Of a stretch of 64,000 nucleotides of DNA, positions 8,098 through 16,309 are shown in pieces. The DNA is from an uncultured Oscillospiraceae bacterium (GTDB lineage Bacteria > Bacillota > Clostridia > Oscillospirales > Oscillospiraceae): assembly GCA_950075865.1 (NCBI GenBank), contig CATMVA010000011.1, positions 1 through 64,000 on the forward strand, read 5' to 3'. Made by a program: the position numbers and the translations under genes. Position 1 is the first letter of the stretch, and each line of letters opens with the position of its first letter. The notes under the pieces were generated by a model. That model did not search any database. It was not told the DNA's origin and worked only from the letters and a program-made list of their open reading frames with translations.

Positions 8098-8916
8098 TTA
8101 ATACTCAAACGCGGGGATGAACCGGCCGCCGAAGAGCTCGTTGATGGCCTGGGCCACCTCGGCGGTCTGGTAGGCTGCCGCGATCTTCTGGTAGACCTCG
8201 CTCTCCACATCGGCGGTGCGGCAGGCGATGATGTTGATGTAGGGGTTGTCGCTCTCGGTGTCGGCCTGCTCGGTGTAGACGGCGTCGGCCAGGTTCAGTC
8301 CGTTGTCCTGAGCGTGCTGGCCGTTGACAAAGGCAATGGCCACGTCGGGGATGGCGGCGGCGGTGTAGGCGGCCTCCACCTCCACAAACTCCAGCTTCAG
8401 GGGGTTGTCGGTGATATCCTTGAGCTCGGGGGTGTAGCCGGCGGCGGGGTCCACCTTCAGCACTCCGGCCGACTCCAGGATCTTGAAGCAGCGGCCCTCG
8501 TTGGTGGCATCTTGGGGCACGGCCACCTTGTCCCCCTCCTTGAGCTGGTCCAGAGAGGTGATCTTGTCAGAGTAGATGCTCAGGGGGGCGATGAACGTGT
8601 TGCAGAGGGCGGTGAGCTCATAGCCCAGGCTTTCCACCTCGCCGTTGAGGTAAGCCTTGTGCTGGAAAGCGTTCAGGTCGATCTCCCCGGCATTCAGGGC
8701 ATCGTTGGGCACGTTGTAGGCTGAATACTCCACCAGCTCGCACTTGATGTTGTCCTTCTCCAGCAGCTTGTTGACCGTGTCCCACTGCTCGTTGTTGGTG
8801 CCAATGACACCCACCTTGACCACAGTGACCTCGGTCTCGCTTTTTCCGCAGGCGGTAAACAGGGACAGACAGAGCAGGGCGGAAAGGACAAGGGCAATGA
8901 CATTCTTCTTTTTCAT
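8098..8916 (-). CDS. metQ: Methionine ABC transporter substrate-binding lipoprotein
   Basis: 272 residues of the NlpA/MetQ family. It has a signal peptide with lipobox LFTAC, so C23 is the lipidated N-terminus on the outer face of the membrane. Family blocks VKVGVIGTNNEQWD, NAGEIDLNAFQHKAYL, and VAVPQDATNEGRC are clear. It captures methionine (or Met peptides) for MetNI. It follows metI by 64 bp and ends 130 bp before the M20 hydrolase, with a palindromic repeat between them. Confidence 0.94.
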   Translation of the reverse strand: MKKKNVIALVLSALLCLSLFTACGKSETEVTVVKVGVIGTNNEQWDTVNKLLEKDNIKCELVEYSAYNVPNDALNAGEIDLNAFQHKAYLNGEVESLGYELTALCNTFIAPLSIYSDKITSLDQLKEGDKVAVPQDATNEGRCFKILESAGVLKVDPAAGYTPELKDITDNPLKLEFVEVEAAYTAAAIPDVAIAFVNGQHAQDNGLNLADAVYTEQADTESDNPYINIIACRTADVESEVYQKIAAAYQTAEVAQAINELFGGRFIPAFEY

Positions 8917-8980
8917 GGCTTTTTCCTCCTAAAATAATGGTTTTTACTTTATGCTTTTTGCGTTTTGGCTCAGAACGATC

Positions 8981-9658
8981 TCAGTGAGTCGCTTTCTTCG
9001 CGATCCGGTTTCCGACGGTCTGGATCAGGCTCACCATGACCAGGATGATGAGGATGACCACGTAGGCCACATCCATCTGGTGCCGGGTACCATAGCTGAT
9101 GGCAAAGTTGCCCAGACCGCCGGCTCCGATGGCACCCGCCATGGCTGTAAAGCCGATGAGGGACACCAAAGTGATGGTGCCCCCCCGGACGATGCCGGGG
9201 ATGGATTCCTTTAAGTAAACCCGCCACAGGATATCCCAGGGGCCACATCCCATAGACTCCGCCGCCTCGATGAGGCCGGGGGGGACCTCGGCCATGGCGG
9301 TCTCCACCTGCCGGGCAAAGAAGGGCACCGTGCCGAAGAGCAGAGGGATGATGGCGCCCTTGACCCCGGTGGCGGTCCCCACCACCAGGCGGCTCAGCTC
9401 CATCATGATGAGGGCCAGCAGAATGAAGGGGATGGAGCGGAACAGGTCGATGACCTTCCCCACAAGCAGATAGACCCACTTGTTTCTCAGCACGCCTCCG
9501 GGCTTGGCGGCCACCACCGCCACCCCCAGGACCAGACCCAGAAGGAAAGAGATGGGGGCGGTGAGGGCCAGCATCTGCAAGGTCTCTACAAAAGCCTTCC
9601 AGAGAAGGTCGGGCTTGCTCATCACGTTGGGGATAATGCTATTCAAAAACTCAGCCAC
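8981..9658 (-). CDS. metI: Methionine ABC transporter permease
   Basis: 225 residues with five predicted membrane helices. The EAA loop is visible as GLIEAAESMGCGPWDILWRVYLKESIPGI, placed in the middle as in MetI. It pairs with MetN through this loop. Its start overlaps the metN stop by 8 bp, indicating coupled translation. Confidence 0.95.
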   Translation of the reverse strand: MAEFLNSIIPNVMSKPDLLWKAFVETLQMLALTAPISFLLGLVLGVAVVAAKPGGVLRNKWVYLLVGKVIDLFRSIPFILLALIMMELSRLVVGTATGVKGAIIPLLFGTVPFFARQVETAMAEVPPGLIEAAESMGCGPWDILWRVYLKESIPGIVRGGTITLVSLIGFTAMAGAIGAGGLGNFAISYGTRHQMDVAYVVILIILVMVSLIQTVGNRIAKKATH

Positions 9659-10730
9659 GCTTCAGCACCTCCACCACCACGTTTTTCTCACTTAAGTACC
9701 CGATGGCCTCCCGGCCCTTCTCTCCACTGAGAATGGCCACCAGACCACCCAGGGGAGCGCCGTCCAGGATCTCCATGTTGCTGTAAATGATACTCACATC
9801 CACACCGAACCGCCGGGAGATCTCCGAGATGGTGGCCTCGGACACGTTGTTCCGCCCGTAGCTCAGCCGGACAATGAGCTCCCCCGGTTCCAGGGCCACC
9901 ATGGGGTCGTTCGCTTCGATCAGCTCTTCCACCTTGGAAAGATTGGAGGTGGTGGCGATAAAGGACCGGGTGACCTCCTCTCTGGGGTTGGAGAACACGT
10001 CGTAGACCCTGCCCTCCTCCACCACCCGGCCGCCGTCCATAACGGCCACCTTGTGGCAGATCTCCTTGACCACCGCCATCTCGTGGGTGATGACCACCAC
10101 GGTGATCCCGGTTTTCTGGTTGATGTCCCGGATGAGCCGGAGGATGGACTGGGTGGTCTGGGGATCCAGGGCCGAGGTGGCCTCGTCGCAGAGGAGCACC
10201 TTGGGGTCGTTGGCCAGAGCCCGGGCGATGGCCACCCGCTGCTTCTGTCCGCCCGAGAGCTGGGAAGGGTATGCACCGGCCTTGTCAGGCAGTCCCACCA
10301 GCTCCAGAAGCCCGGTCACCTTGGCGGCCGCGGCCTCCCTGGAGAGCCCGCTCCCCTTCAGGGGGAAGGCCACGTTTTCCGCTACCGTCCGGGAGGGCAT
10401 CAGGTTGAACTGCTGGAAAATCATACCGATCTTCTTTCGCATCTCCCGGAGCTGGGCCTGGGGCATTCGCACCGCCCCCCGGACCTGCTCATTCAGGGCC
10501 TTCTCCCCCGCGGCGGGGATATCCGCCAGCACCTGTCCGTCCACCGTCACCTTGCCGCAGGTGGGCTCCTCCAGCAGGTTGATGCACCGCACCAGAGTGG
10601 ACTTGCCCGCCCCCGAGTAGCCGATGATGCCGAAGATCTCCCCGGGGGCGATCTCCAGGCTCACGTCCCGGACGGCGTGGACCCCGGCCTTCCCGCCAAA
10701 GATTTTGGATACGTGTTCCAGTCGAATCAT
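9651..10730 (-). CDS. metN: Methionine ABC transporter ATP-binding protein
   Basis: 359 residues. The ABC domain has Walker A GYSGAGKST (37-45), signature LSGGQKQRVAIARAL and Walker B VLLCDEATSALD. A C-terminal NIL domain (about residue 275 onward), where methionine binds for trans-inhibition in E. coli MetN, is present. A roughly 15-residue insertion (near AGEKALNEQVRGAVRMPQAQ) before the Q-loop makes it slightly longer than usual. First structural gene of the operon and preceded by an attenuator-like leader. Confidence 0.95.
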   Translation of the reverse strand: MIRLEHVSKIFGGKAGVHAVRDVSLEIAPGEIFGIIGYSGAGKSTLVRCINLLEEPTCGKVTVDGQVLADIPAAGEKALNEQVRGAVRMPQAQLREMRKKIGMIFQQFNLMPSRTVAENVAFPLKGSGLSREAAAAKVTGLLELVGLPDKAGAYPSQLSGGQKQRVAIARALANDPKVLLCDEATSALDPQTTQSILRLIRDINQKTGITVVVITHEMAVVKEICHKVAVMDGGRVVEEGRVYDVFSNPREEVTRSFIATTSNLSKVEELIEANDPMVALEPGELIVRLSYGRNNVSEATISEISRRFGVDVSIIYSNMEILDGAPLGGLVAILSGEKGREAIGYLSEKNVVVEVLKRG

Positions 10731-10765
10731 GTGATCCCTCTTTTCTGTAGGGGTAAATCAGACGC

Positions 10766-10800
10766 AAGAAAAAAGTGGGAAGCGCATGCGCGCTTCCCAC
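10766..10800 (-). terminator. Intrinsic terminator in the metNIQ leader (candidate attenuator)
   Basis: On the minus strand a perfect 11-bp stem GTGGGAAGCGC / GCGCTTCCCAC with a 4-nt loop (GCAT) is followed by TTTTTTCTT. It lies after the leader ORF and 36 bp before the metN ATG, so it would stop transcription before the operon unless antitermination occurs. A second weaker hairpin (CCGGC / GCCGG) sits just upstream at about 10812-10836, over the leader stop codon. Confidence 0.85.
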
Positions 10801-10834
10801 TCTCAACATTCAAAACCGCCGGCCTGGGCCGGTT

Positions 10835-10933
10835 TTATTGAAAGACGACGGAGATGCAGGCGCGCGCAGGCGTGGGCATGGGCATCATAGCCATGTCCAT
10901 CATCTCCATCATCATACCATAACCGTATGTCAT
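10835..10933 (-). CDS. Methionine-rich leader peptide of metNIQ (32 codons)
   Basis: A short ORF starting at the ATG at 10933 with a perfect AAAGGAGG site 9 nt upstream. It encodes 32 residues with ten methionines; nine of residues 7-19 are Met, in the runs MMM, MM and MM. It begins MTYGYG and ends ISVVFQ. It sits between a consensus promoter and an intrinsic terminator directly ahead of a methionine transporter. Met codons 7-11 (10901-10913) can form a 13-bp stem, with two G-U pairs, with codons near its 3' end (10844-10856). This is what a ribosome-stalling leader peptide looks like. A metal-binding Met-rich peptide is the main alternative. Confidence 0.75.
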   Translation of the reverse strand: MTYGYGMMMEMMDMAMMPMPTPARACISVVFQ

Positions 10934-10978
10934 GTCGGCGCGCCTCCTTTCCGAAGTCGGATTTTCTTGTTGGGAATG

Positions 10979-11007
10979 ATTTTACCACCGGTCAGCGCCG
11001 ATGTCAA
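10979..11007 (-). promoter_or_regulatory. Promoter of the metNIQ leader
   Basis: On the minus strand TTGACA (11002-11007) and TAAAAT (10979-10984) are separated by 17 bp. Transcription would begin near 10972, giving a leader of about 240 nt before metN that contains the Met-rich ORF and the terminator. Confidence 0.8.
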
Positions 11008-11024
11008 CAAAAATTTTCCGCCCC

Positions 11025-12464
11025 TCACTGTTTGACAGGCAGCAGCCCCTCATAGGGCCTGACCACCGCACCCGCAGGCGGCTGGGGCTGGGGCAGAGTC
11101 TCCCCGGGGGTCCGCTTCACGGTCAGCGTCAGCTCCTCGGTCATCAGGGGGGACATATCCCGTTGCAGCACCCCGGTCATCTCGCCGGGCTGGGTCAGAG
11201 TCACCTCCATGGAGGTGGTCATGCTGGGCGCCTTCTCCCGGGTAGTCAGAGTACACAGACTCACCTTCTCCCGCTTCACGGTCAGCTTCAGCTCTATGTC
11301 GGCGGCCACGCCGTCCCCCTCCAATGCCCAGACGGTAGTCACGGTATCCCCGTTCCGTGTGAAGGATGCATCGGAAAAGGCGGTAAACAGGTTCTCCACC
11401 GCCTCCCTGCACTCAGCGTAGGAGTTCTTGGAATCGGTCAGCCCCCGCTCAGTGAGCACCGCCTTGGCCATGGCGTGATAGTCGGCGGCCAGGATGGCGT
11501 TCTGCAGATCATTGGAACTGAGCCAGTCCACCGGGGAGCCCATCCGGTCCACGGTGGAGCGCATGGGAACGGAATACCAGATCTCGCTGTCCACCCCGGC
11601 CCCCGCCGTCATGGTCCCGGCCACCCGCTGGTAGGCCATGCCGGTGGACAGGTCCCCCCGCATCTCCACACGGATGCCGTCCTCCGCCATGGCCTTCACC
11701 TTGTCCATGTCGATCCCCTCGGCGGCCGCCCCTCCGGTCTGGGCCATCATCTCCATCAGGGCGACGAGCCGGGACATGTCCATGGTCATGGTCATATCCA
11801 TCTCCATTTTGGTGTTATCGGCCACAATGCCCGCGGCGTTCACGGTCATGGGCATCTCGGCCCCCATCAGCGTCACCTTGCCGGTCCCCGTGGCCTCCAG
11901 ATCCCAGATGCCGTTCCGGTAAGTCTTCTCCCCCGAGTACTCGGCCAGCTTCTCCATCCAGGTGTAGCGCTTCCCCGCCATGGCGTCCCGCACCAGAGCG
12001 TCGGTGTCCACGATAATGGCGGTAAAGGTGTAGGGATCCCATCCCACGTCGCAGTTCAGGGCATCGGCGGCAAAGAATACGGGCACATAGGTCCGGTTGG
12101 TGGCCGGGTCCAGATAGGGGGCCACATCCATGGTGAAGGTGGTCACCGCACCGTCCTCCTCCACCGTCACAAGGGTGGAGCCGATGTTCATGGTCAGGGT
12201 CTTCCCTCCCCGGACGGCCACCACCTTGTTGGGCTCGGCCTCGTTCCACTGCACGTCGGCCCCCAGGGCGTTGAACACCGCGTAGAAGGGCAGAAAGGTC
12301 CGCTCATTGGTCAACTGGGGCTTGGCATCGGTAAACTCCATGTTTTTCCCGTTGAGCTGCACCGTCACCGGCGGCTCCACGAACCCGGCCGAGGCCAGAG
12401 CCCCGCCGCACAGCGCCCCGGCGCACAACACCCCGGCCAGAAACATTCTGAATCCTTTTTTCAT
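11025..12464 (-). CDS. Secreted stalk-domain protein (copper amine oxidase N-terminal-like domain)
   Basis: 479 residues with a signal peptide (MKKGFRMFLAGVLCAGALCGG). Residues about 35-155 carry two stalk-like repeats (VTVQLNGKNMEF, RTFLPFYAVFNALGADVQWNE and TNRTYVPVFFAADAL), the domain found in many surface proteins of Clostridia and named after copper amine oxidase. The rest is an unassigned extracellular region with a Met/Asp-rich stretch MEMDMTMTMDMS. Function is unknown. It lies upstream of the met leader on the same strand with a new promoter between them, and no clear terminator follows its stop. Confidence 0.75.
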   Translation of the reverse strand: MKKGFRMFLAGVLCAGALCGGALASAGFVEPPVTVQLNGKNMEFTDAKPQLTNERTFLPFYAVFNALGADVQWNEAEPNKVVAVRGGKTLTMNIGSTLVTVEEDGAVTTFTMDVAPYLDPATNRTYVPVFFAADALNCDVGWDPYTFTAIIVDTDALVRDAMAGKRYTWMEKLAEYSGEKTYRNGIWDLEATGTGKVTLMGAEMPMTVNAAGIVADNTKMEMDMTMTMDMSRLVALMEMMAQTGGAAAEGIDMDKVKAMAEDGIRVEMRGDLSTGMAYQRVAGTMTAGAGVDSEIWYSVPMRSTVDRMGSPVDWLSSNDLQNAILAADYHAMAKAVLTERGLTDSKNSYAECREAVENLFTAFSDASFTRNGDTVTTVWALEGDGVAADIELKLTVKREKVSLCTLTTREKAPSMTTSMEVTLTQPGEMTGVLQRDMSPLMTEELTLTVKRTPGETLPQPQPPAGAVVRPYEGLLPVKQ

Positions 12465-12555
12465 GGCAATTCCTCCTGCTGTGAGAAAACGATCAAGCCT
12501 ATTGTATCAATATCCCCCCAAAAAAGCAAGCCCATACCGCCGGACGAAAATGGAC

Positions 12556-12587
12556 AAAAAATGCCGCCCCGAAGGGCGGCATTTTTT
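12556..12587 (-). terminator. Intrinsic terminator after the flavin oxidoreductase gene
   Basis: A perfect 14-bp stem (12556-12569 with 12574-12587) with loop CGAA and A/T runs at both ends. On the minus strand it follows the oxidoreductase stop by about 20 bp. Confidence 0.85.
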
Positions 12588-12606
12588 GAAAAACAAACCG
12601 GTTTCT

Positions 12607-14862
12607 TTACACGGCCCGGCCGGCGTCGTTGCCGCCCCGGATGGCGAGAGCGATGTTGAAGGGGGCGTCGCAGTCGCCGATGGCGTAGGTCTCGCTGACC
12701 GAGATGCCCTCCAGCAGGCCCTTGTTGGGCAGCATATCGGCGGCGTTGACGATGGCGTCGCAGTCGATCACGGTCTCCACGCCGGTCTCGGTGAGAATGG
12801 TGGCCTTGCCGTCCTTGACCTTCTTGAGGGTGGCCTTGGGCCAGGAGTGGAAACCCAGGGAGTAGAGGGCGGTGGTCATCATCCGCCGGGCGTGCTGGGA
12901 CTGCTGCATATCCAGCTCCTCAGCAGTGTTGGCGGTGACCATGGTCACGTGCTTCTTGTGGACGGTGAGCCACAGGGCGGCGTCGAAAGCCTGGGCGTTG
13001 GAGCCGCAGATCAGCACGTTGTCCCCCATCTCCTTGAACATGAACTCCTCCATCTCGATGACGGGGGTCTTGCCGTCACCGGCCACATTCAGGGTATCCC
13101 GCAGGCCGCCCACGGCCAGGATCACGGCGTCGGGGGCCTCAGACTTGATGAGGTCGGCGGTGACCTCGGTGCCGGTCTTCACCGTGACCTTGGCCAGCTC
13201 CAGCTGACGGATCAGGTAGTTCTTCAGGTCCATCAGGTTCTCGTGGGGGCCCTTCACCATGTGGGCGAAGTCCAGCAGGCCGCCCAGGGCGCCCCGCTTC
13301 TCGTAGAGGGTCACGTCGTGGCCACGGAGGGCGGCGATGCGGGCGGCCTCCATGCCGGCGGGGCCGCCGCCGATGACCATGGCCTTCTTCACCTTCTCGG
13401 CGGGGGGCAGCTCGTAGGTGGCGGGGCCGCCCTCCCGCATGACCCGCTGGGTCATGGCGTTCACCCGGCAGTAGCCGTCCTTCGCGTTGGCCGGGCCGCC
13501 GCCGATGTGGCAGTGGAGACACCGGGTACAGGGGGCGATCTCGTCGATGCGGCCCTCTCTCAGCTTGTTCACGTACTCGGGATCCACCGTCAGGGGCCGG
13601 GTCATGAGGTAGAAGTCCACCTTGCCGTCCTCCAGAGCCTGCTCGAAGAAGTCGGGGGCGTGGGCGGGATCCATGTAGGTCACGGCGCCGCAGGGGATGC
13701 TCACTTCCTTCTTGTACCGGGCGGCCACGTTCAGCAGCATGCCGGCGCCGTGGGTATCCCCGATGATCTGGCCCTGCCAGTGACGCTTGAAGTCATACTG
13801 GGTACCAAAGCCGGTGACACCCTCGATGCCGTTGAGGATGAAGTACAGGTCGCTGGCGAACTGGGCCACGTGATGGCCCAGAGGCCCGATGCGCAGGTGG
13901 AGGGAGTCGGCGCCCGCCTTCTCGAAGAGCTTGGCCAGGGCGATGCCGTCCTCAATGGTGTTGACCTGGGTGTGGGGCACGGTCACGGCCACGTCCAGGG
14001 TCATCACGGTGGGGTTGTTGGCCAGGTTGTCGTTCTCCTCGATGGCGTCAAAGAGGATCTGGACGTTGAAGTCCTTGCCGCAGGCCGTCTTGATCTTCTC
14101 GATGCACTCGGTGACGAACCGGGCCCGGTCCTCGATGCTGCCGCAGCCGTACTCGTCGGTCCGGGCGTTGTGGAAGCGGGAGACGAAGTGGGCCCCCATG
14201 TTGAAGCCGGCGCAGTTGATCTCCACGCCCTTGAAGCCCAGCTCCTGCATGCCCTTGGCGACGGCGGTATACCGCTCCTGCTTGGCGTGGATGTCCTCCA
14301 CGGTCATCTCGTTCTCGCCCTTGCTGAAGCCCGAGATCTGGTAGACCAGGCAGGCGCCGTACTTGGCGCACTCGGCCACCATGTGCTGGCCGAAGGCCAG
14401 GGTCTCCGCGCTGTAGCCCGAGCCGTCGGCCGGGACCTCCAGGGCGGGGATGCTCTCCACGCAGAGGAGCTCCACGCCGCCCTTGGCCATATTCACGTAA
14501 TACTGGACCAGCTCCTCGCCCAGGCCCTTCAGATGGGTGGCCGAGCCGGCGGCCGACTTGACCATCCGGTGATTGAGCTGGATGGCGCCGATCTTCAGCG
14601 GGGAAAAGAGGGTCTTGAGCTCCTTGGTGTTGGAGCGGTAGTCCTCCCGCTGGGGGTTGACGTAGGCGGTGTACAACATGTCCTGGACAGGGGCCTGGGG
14701 GGTCTGGGTGGGGGTAGGGGTGGCCACGGGGGTATTGGCCGCGTCAGGGGTGGGGGTGGGGGTGCTCTCTTTGGGGGTGCAGCCGGTCAGACCCACCAGG
14801 GCCGCGGTCAGAGCCGCCGCGCCGCTCCCCTTCAGAAAGTCTCTTCTGGAAATTTCGCTCAT
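12607..14862 (-). CDS. Tat-exported lipoprotein, OYE-family FMN/Fe-S/FAD oxidoreductase
   Basis: 751 residues. N-terminal twin-arginine motif SRRDFLKG and lipobox LTGC suggest folded export and lipid anchoring outside the cell, followed by a Pro/Thr linker of about 30 residues. Next is an old-yellow-enzyme TIM barrel as in 2,4-dienoyl-CoA reductase (LFSPLKIGAIQLNHRMV at its start, then GVEINCAG), a 4Fe-4S cluster motif CTRCLHCH with a later C, and a C-terminal FAD/NAD-like domain (VIGGGPAGMEAA). Cytosolic relatives reduce enoates. Export with a flavin and Fe-S chain suggests a role as terminal reductase for an unsaturated compound. The start at 14862 has AAAAGGAGG upstream. A divergent LysR gene adjoins it. 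Confidence 0.88.
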   Translation of the reverse strand: MSEISRRDFLKGSGAAALTAALVGLTGCTPKESTPTPTPDAANTPVATPTPTQTPQAPVQDMLYTAYVNPQREDYRSNTKELKTLFSPLKIGAIQLNHRMVKSAAGSATHLKGLGEELVQYYVNMAKGGVELLCVESIPALEVPADGSGYSAETLAFGQHMVAECAKYGACLVYQISGFSKGENEMTVEDIHAKQERYTAVAKGMQELGFKGVEINCAGFNMGAHFVSRFHNARTDEYGCGSIEDRARFVTECIEKIKTACGKDFNVQILFDAIEENDNLANNPTVMTLDVAVTVPHTQVNTIEDGIALAKLFEKAGADSLHLRIGPLGHHVAQFASDLYFILNGIEGVTGFGTQYDFKRHWQGQIIGDTHGAGMLLNVAARYKKEVSIPCGAVTYMDPAHAPDFFEQALEDGKVDFYLMTRPLTVDPEYVNKLREGRIDEIAPCTRCLHCHIGGGPANAKDGYCRVNAMTQRVMREGGPATYELPPAEKVKKAMVIGGGPAGMEAARIAALRGHDVTLYEKRGALGGLLDFAHMVKGPHENLMDLKNYLIRQLELAKVTVKTGTEVTADLIKSEAPDAVILAVGGLRDTLNVAGDGKTPVIEMEEFMFKEMGDNVLICGSNAQAFDAALWLTVHKKHVTMVTANTAEELDMQQSQHARRMMTTALYSLGFHSWPKATLKKVKDGKATILTETGVETVIDCDAIVNAADMLPNKGLLEGISVSETYAIGDCDAPFNIALAIRGGNDAGRAV

Positions 14863-14899
14863 GTTCCTTCTTCCTCCTTTTATATTTTGTTTCTGTATC

Positions 14900-14955
14900 T
14901 TGTTATTTGATTTGGTATACGGTATAATTATATTTGTTAAAGTTTCTTCAATCAA
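14900..14955. promoter_or_regulatory. Overlapping divergent promoters, oxidoreductase and lysR
   Basis: On the plus strand TTGTTA (14900-14905), 17 bp, TATAAT (14923-14928) drives lysR. On the minus strand TTGATT (14950-14955), 17 bp, TATAAT (14927-14932) drives the oxidoreductase. The two -10 boxes share bases, so the promoters should compete, a common arrangement for a LysR regulator and its target. Confidence 0.65.
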
Positions 14956-15001
14956 ACAACTCTTTGTTCGCTATCTGAAACTGAAAGTTGAGGGGTCAGA
15001 T

Positions 15002-15895
15002 ATGGATCTACACCAGATGGAATACTTTGTTGCCGCCTGCGATTACGGTGGCATTACCCCGGCGGCTGAAGCCCTTTTCCTCACCCCCCAGGCTCTGAGC
15101 AAATCCATTCGAAAACTGGAGGAGGAGCTGGACGCCCCCCTCTTCTCCCGGGAAAAAAGTGGCCTCGCCCTTACCCCCTTCGGGGAAAAGGCCTTGGAGG
15201 AGATCCGCCGCCTGACCAACGAGTATCACACGGTCGCCCTCCGGCTCAAGCACATCAGCGCACAGGAAAAAGGCCGGATCCGTCTGGCCTGCGCCTTCAG
15301 TGTACCCAACGCCCTTCCGCTGGAAAAACTCCGGGAGGATCTCCGTCCCAACGGTCTATACCTGGACCTCATGGAACTACCCGATCTGCTGGCCGAGGAA
15401 ATGGTCCAACGGGAGGTGGTAGACCTGGGCCTCACCATCGGCCTGCCCCAGAACCCCGAGCTGTTCCAGTGCACCTTTCTGCGCCGCTTCCGTCTCTGCG
15501 CTGTGGTCAACCGCCGCCATCCCTTCTCCAGCCGGAACTCCATCTCGGTCCGGGATCTGGCCGGGGAAAAGGTCATCACCAAAAGCCCTTATTTCAACTC
15601 CTACCATATTATCGAGCAGGAGGCCCAGCGCCAGGGGATCAAGCTCTCCTATGCCCTCCAGTCCCCTGACGAGATCCGCTTCCTACAGCTGATCGAGAAC
15701 AATGAAGGGATCGGGGTGGGCATCACCTTTATGGGGGTCCCGGAGCTCTTTATCGCCCGGGACGCAGTTCTCCTTCCCTTTGAGGAGGAGCTTCCTTGGG
15801 AGATCTATCTGATCACCCGGAAGGGCCATTACCTCTCCCCCACCGTCCAAAAGCTAGCTGAGCGGCTGAAAACGTGGAAGGAGAAAGACGAATAA
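15002..15895 (+). CDS. LysR family transcriptional regulator
   Basis: 297 residues. The N-terminal helix-turn-helix MDLHQMEYFVAACDYGGIT..AAEALFLTPQALSKSIRKLEEEL is typical of LysR, with a type-2 periplasmic-binding-like effector domain after residue 90. The start is the ATG at 15002. It is divergent from the Tat-exported oxidoreductase with overlapping promoters, so it probably activates that gene in response to the oxidoreductase substrate or a related compound. The inducer is unknown. Confidence 0.92.
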   Translation: MDLHQMEYFVAACDYGGITPAAEALFLTPQALSKSIRKLEEELDAPLFSREKSGLALTPFGEKALEEIRRLTNEYHTVALRLKHISAQEKGRIRLACAFSVPNALPLEKLREDLRPNGLYLDLMELPDLLAEEMVQREVVDLGLTIGLPQNPELFQCTFLRRFRLCAVVNRRHPFSSRNSISVRDLAGEKVITKSPYFNSYHIIEQEAQRQGIKLSYALQSPDEIRFLQLIENNEGIGVGITFMGVPELFIARDAVLLPFEEELPWEIYLITRKGHYLSPTVQKLAERLKTWKEKDE

Positions 15896-15933
15896 AAAGG
15901 AACGGAGAGGCCTGGGCCTCTCCGTTCCTTTTT
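15894..15933. terminator. Bidirectional intrinsic terminator
   Basis: A long stem AAAAAGGAACGGAGAGG with its complement ending TTTTT, loop CCTGGG. It serves lysR on the plus strand and the convergent MerR-like gene on the minus strand. Confidence 0.88.
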
Positions 15934-16267
15934 AGACTTTTTCGACGGGAAACAGGATCCCGGTGACCAGCTCCTCCGGGGGCGTATTGTCCGGGTCGTT
16001 GAGGTACCGGTCGATGGCCGGGCCGCAGATCCGGTATTCCGGGTGTTGGGCCATCCAGGCCGCCAAAGCCTCGCAAGCTCCGGGGATCCCGTCATAGGGG
16101 CCCTTGTGGAGCACGGTGGCACAGGCTTCATAGGCGGACTTTACCGTGGCGCCGGGGGTGCTGTTCTCCCCCACCGTCTCCGGGCAGAGAAGCCCCAGCG
16201 CGTCATAATGCCGCAGCATCCGGGGCGACACCCGGCCCAGACGGGAAAACTCGCCGATGGTAAGCAT
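15932..16267 (-). CDS. Internally deleted MerR-type regulator: partial HTH joined to a GyrI-like domain
   Basis: 111 residues. Residues 1-33 are the opening of a MerR winged-helix domain (MLTIGEFSRLGRVSPRMLRHYDALGLL). They run directly into the C-terminal part of a GyrI-like effector domain (SAYEACATVLHKGPYDGIPGACEALAAWM ending GILFPVEKV). A full MerR/GyrI regulator is about 270 residues, so the wing, the long coiled coil and the first half of the effector domain are missing while the frame is kept. It may be a non-functional remnant or a short ligand-binding protein. The upstream promoter still has the MerR-type 19-bp spacer. Confidence 0.7.
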   Translation of the reverse strand: MLTIGEFSRLGRVSPRMLRHYDALGLLCPETVGENSTPGATVKSAYEACATVLHKGPYDGIPGACEALAAWMAQHPEYRICGPAIDRYLNDPDNTPPEELVTGILFPVEKV

Positions 16268-16309
16268 GACATCCCTCCTTTATTTTGTTGGGAACCGGTT
16301 CCTTAAGCT

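Noticed and set aside
12307..14910. An 867-codon open frame on the plus strand across the flavin oxidoreductase
   Set aside because: It is the antisense of a gene with clear conserved motifs; its translation is low-complexity, with no domains. High GC leaves long antisense frames open throughout this window.
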